Source: Cricetomys ansorgei
Taxonomy: Eukaryota; Chordata; Mammalia; Rodentia; Nesomyidae
Assembly (NCBI GenBank): GCA_026225945.1
Contig: JAMJFZ010000698.1
Coordinates: forward strand, 372,001 to 436,000
Reading direction: 5' to 3'
DNA: 64,000 nt
In this document: piece by piece, positions 63,674-64,000 of the stretch
Position numbering within the stretch: the stretch's first letter is position 1
How the letters are laid out: each line of letters opens with the position of its first letter
Translations under genes and position numbers: made by a program
Notes under the pieces: generated by a model
Told to the model about the DNA's origin: nothing
Database searches by the model: none
What the model saw: the letters and a program-made list of their open reading frames with translations, nothing else

Positions 63674-64000
63674 TGAAAGGGTTTAAGAAATCGGGGAAAT
63701 GTGAGGCCGTAGACCCCAGTTCCTGGTCATTAATCCTAAACTCTTAACCAGACATTCCAGAACTCCCTGTTCCAGAAACTAGCCCACCACAGAAACCACA
63801 AAACAATTATTGTCAGGCTTAATTCAAGAGCACTGTGACCCAGCCCACATTCCTAAAATGAGCGGCAGCTACAGGCACCGCCTAATAGCCTTGGGCAAGG
63901 GACTTTACCCTAAGTGTATATTTCCTGGTGCCCGTGACCTTGCTATCATCAACTTAAAGGTTAACTGGCCCCTATCTATCAAAATGAGAAACAATTTGGG
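63674..64000. mobile_element. Non-unit sequence, probable LTR (partial)
   Basis: Homology to all other units stops after GTGTGCTTG, where they continue CAGCCTCCC. The new sequence begins TGAAAGGG, consistent with a 5'-TG LTR end. It is unlike the promoter LTR-like inserts and has no open frame. The right end is outside the window, so element type, strand and target duplication cannot be checked. Confidence 0.45.

Overview
The window is mammalian, most likely from a murid rodent. It holds a tandem array of seven KRAB-type C2H2 zinc-finger (KZFP) gene units, all on the + strand, repeating every 8.4 to 9.6 kb. Murid origin is inferred from B1-like SINEs, antisense B2/B3-like SINEs, and a KRAB-A plus linker signature ([17 protein letters not shown]) that I associate with rodent-expanded KZFP families. 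I saw no rat-type ID elements, which mildly favours a mouse-like species. No gene symbol can be assigned from sequence alone.

Each unit has the same order: (1) a short 5' coding exon ending ATG-TCC-CAG/AAG before a GTCAGT donor; (2) about 2 kb of intron; (3) a 127-bp KRAB-A exon; (4) an intron carrying a decayed KRAB-B box; (5) one large exon with 13 to 19 zinc fingers; (6) a 3' flank with an antisense B2/B3-like and a sense B1-like SINE; (7) a CpG-island promoter that by position serves the NEXT unit; (8) an intron with three B1-like SINEs and a decayed second KRAB-A exon. Unit starts are 1, 8415, 17488, 26738, 35901, 45522 and 54717. Gene 1's promoter lies upstream of the window. The promoter near 61.1-61.9 kb belongs to an eighth gene beyond the right edge.

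The proteins should be nuclear DNA-binding repressors. The KRAB-A box would recruit TRIM28 and the finger array would read DNA, probably transposon sequence. Spliced coding lengths work out in frame: 543, 712, 620, 540, 626, 540 and 511 aa for genes 1 to 7. Only gene 3 keeps what looks like the ancestral C-terminus. In the other six, small indels cut off the last fingers, mostly at the same GA-rich linker codons.

The array is a mosaic. Units 2 and 5 are close copies across KRAB and fingers (offset about 27.45 kb), and so are units 4 and 6 (about 18.8 kb). Units 1, 2 and 5 share the 5' intron, and units 6 and 7 share mid-intron sequence. Promoters come in two classes. Five carry a ~470-500 bp LTR-like segment after the CpG island, and two lack it. 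A second, different LTR-like sequence interrupts the last unit from about 63674 to the window end.
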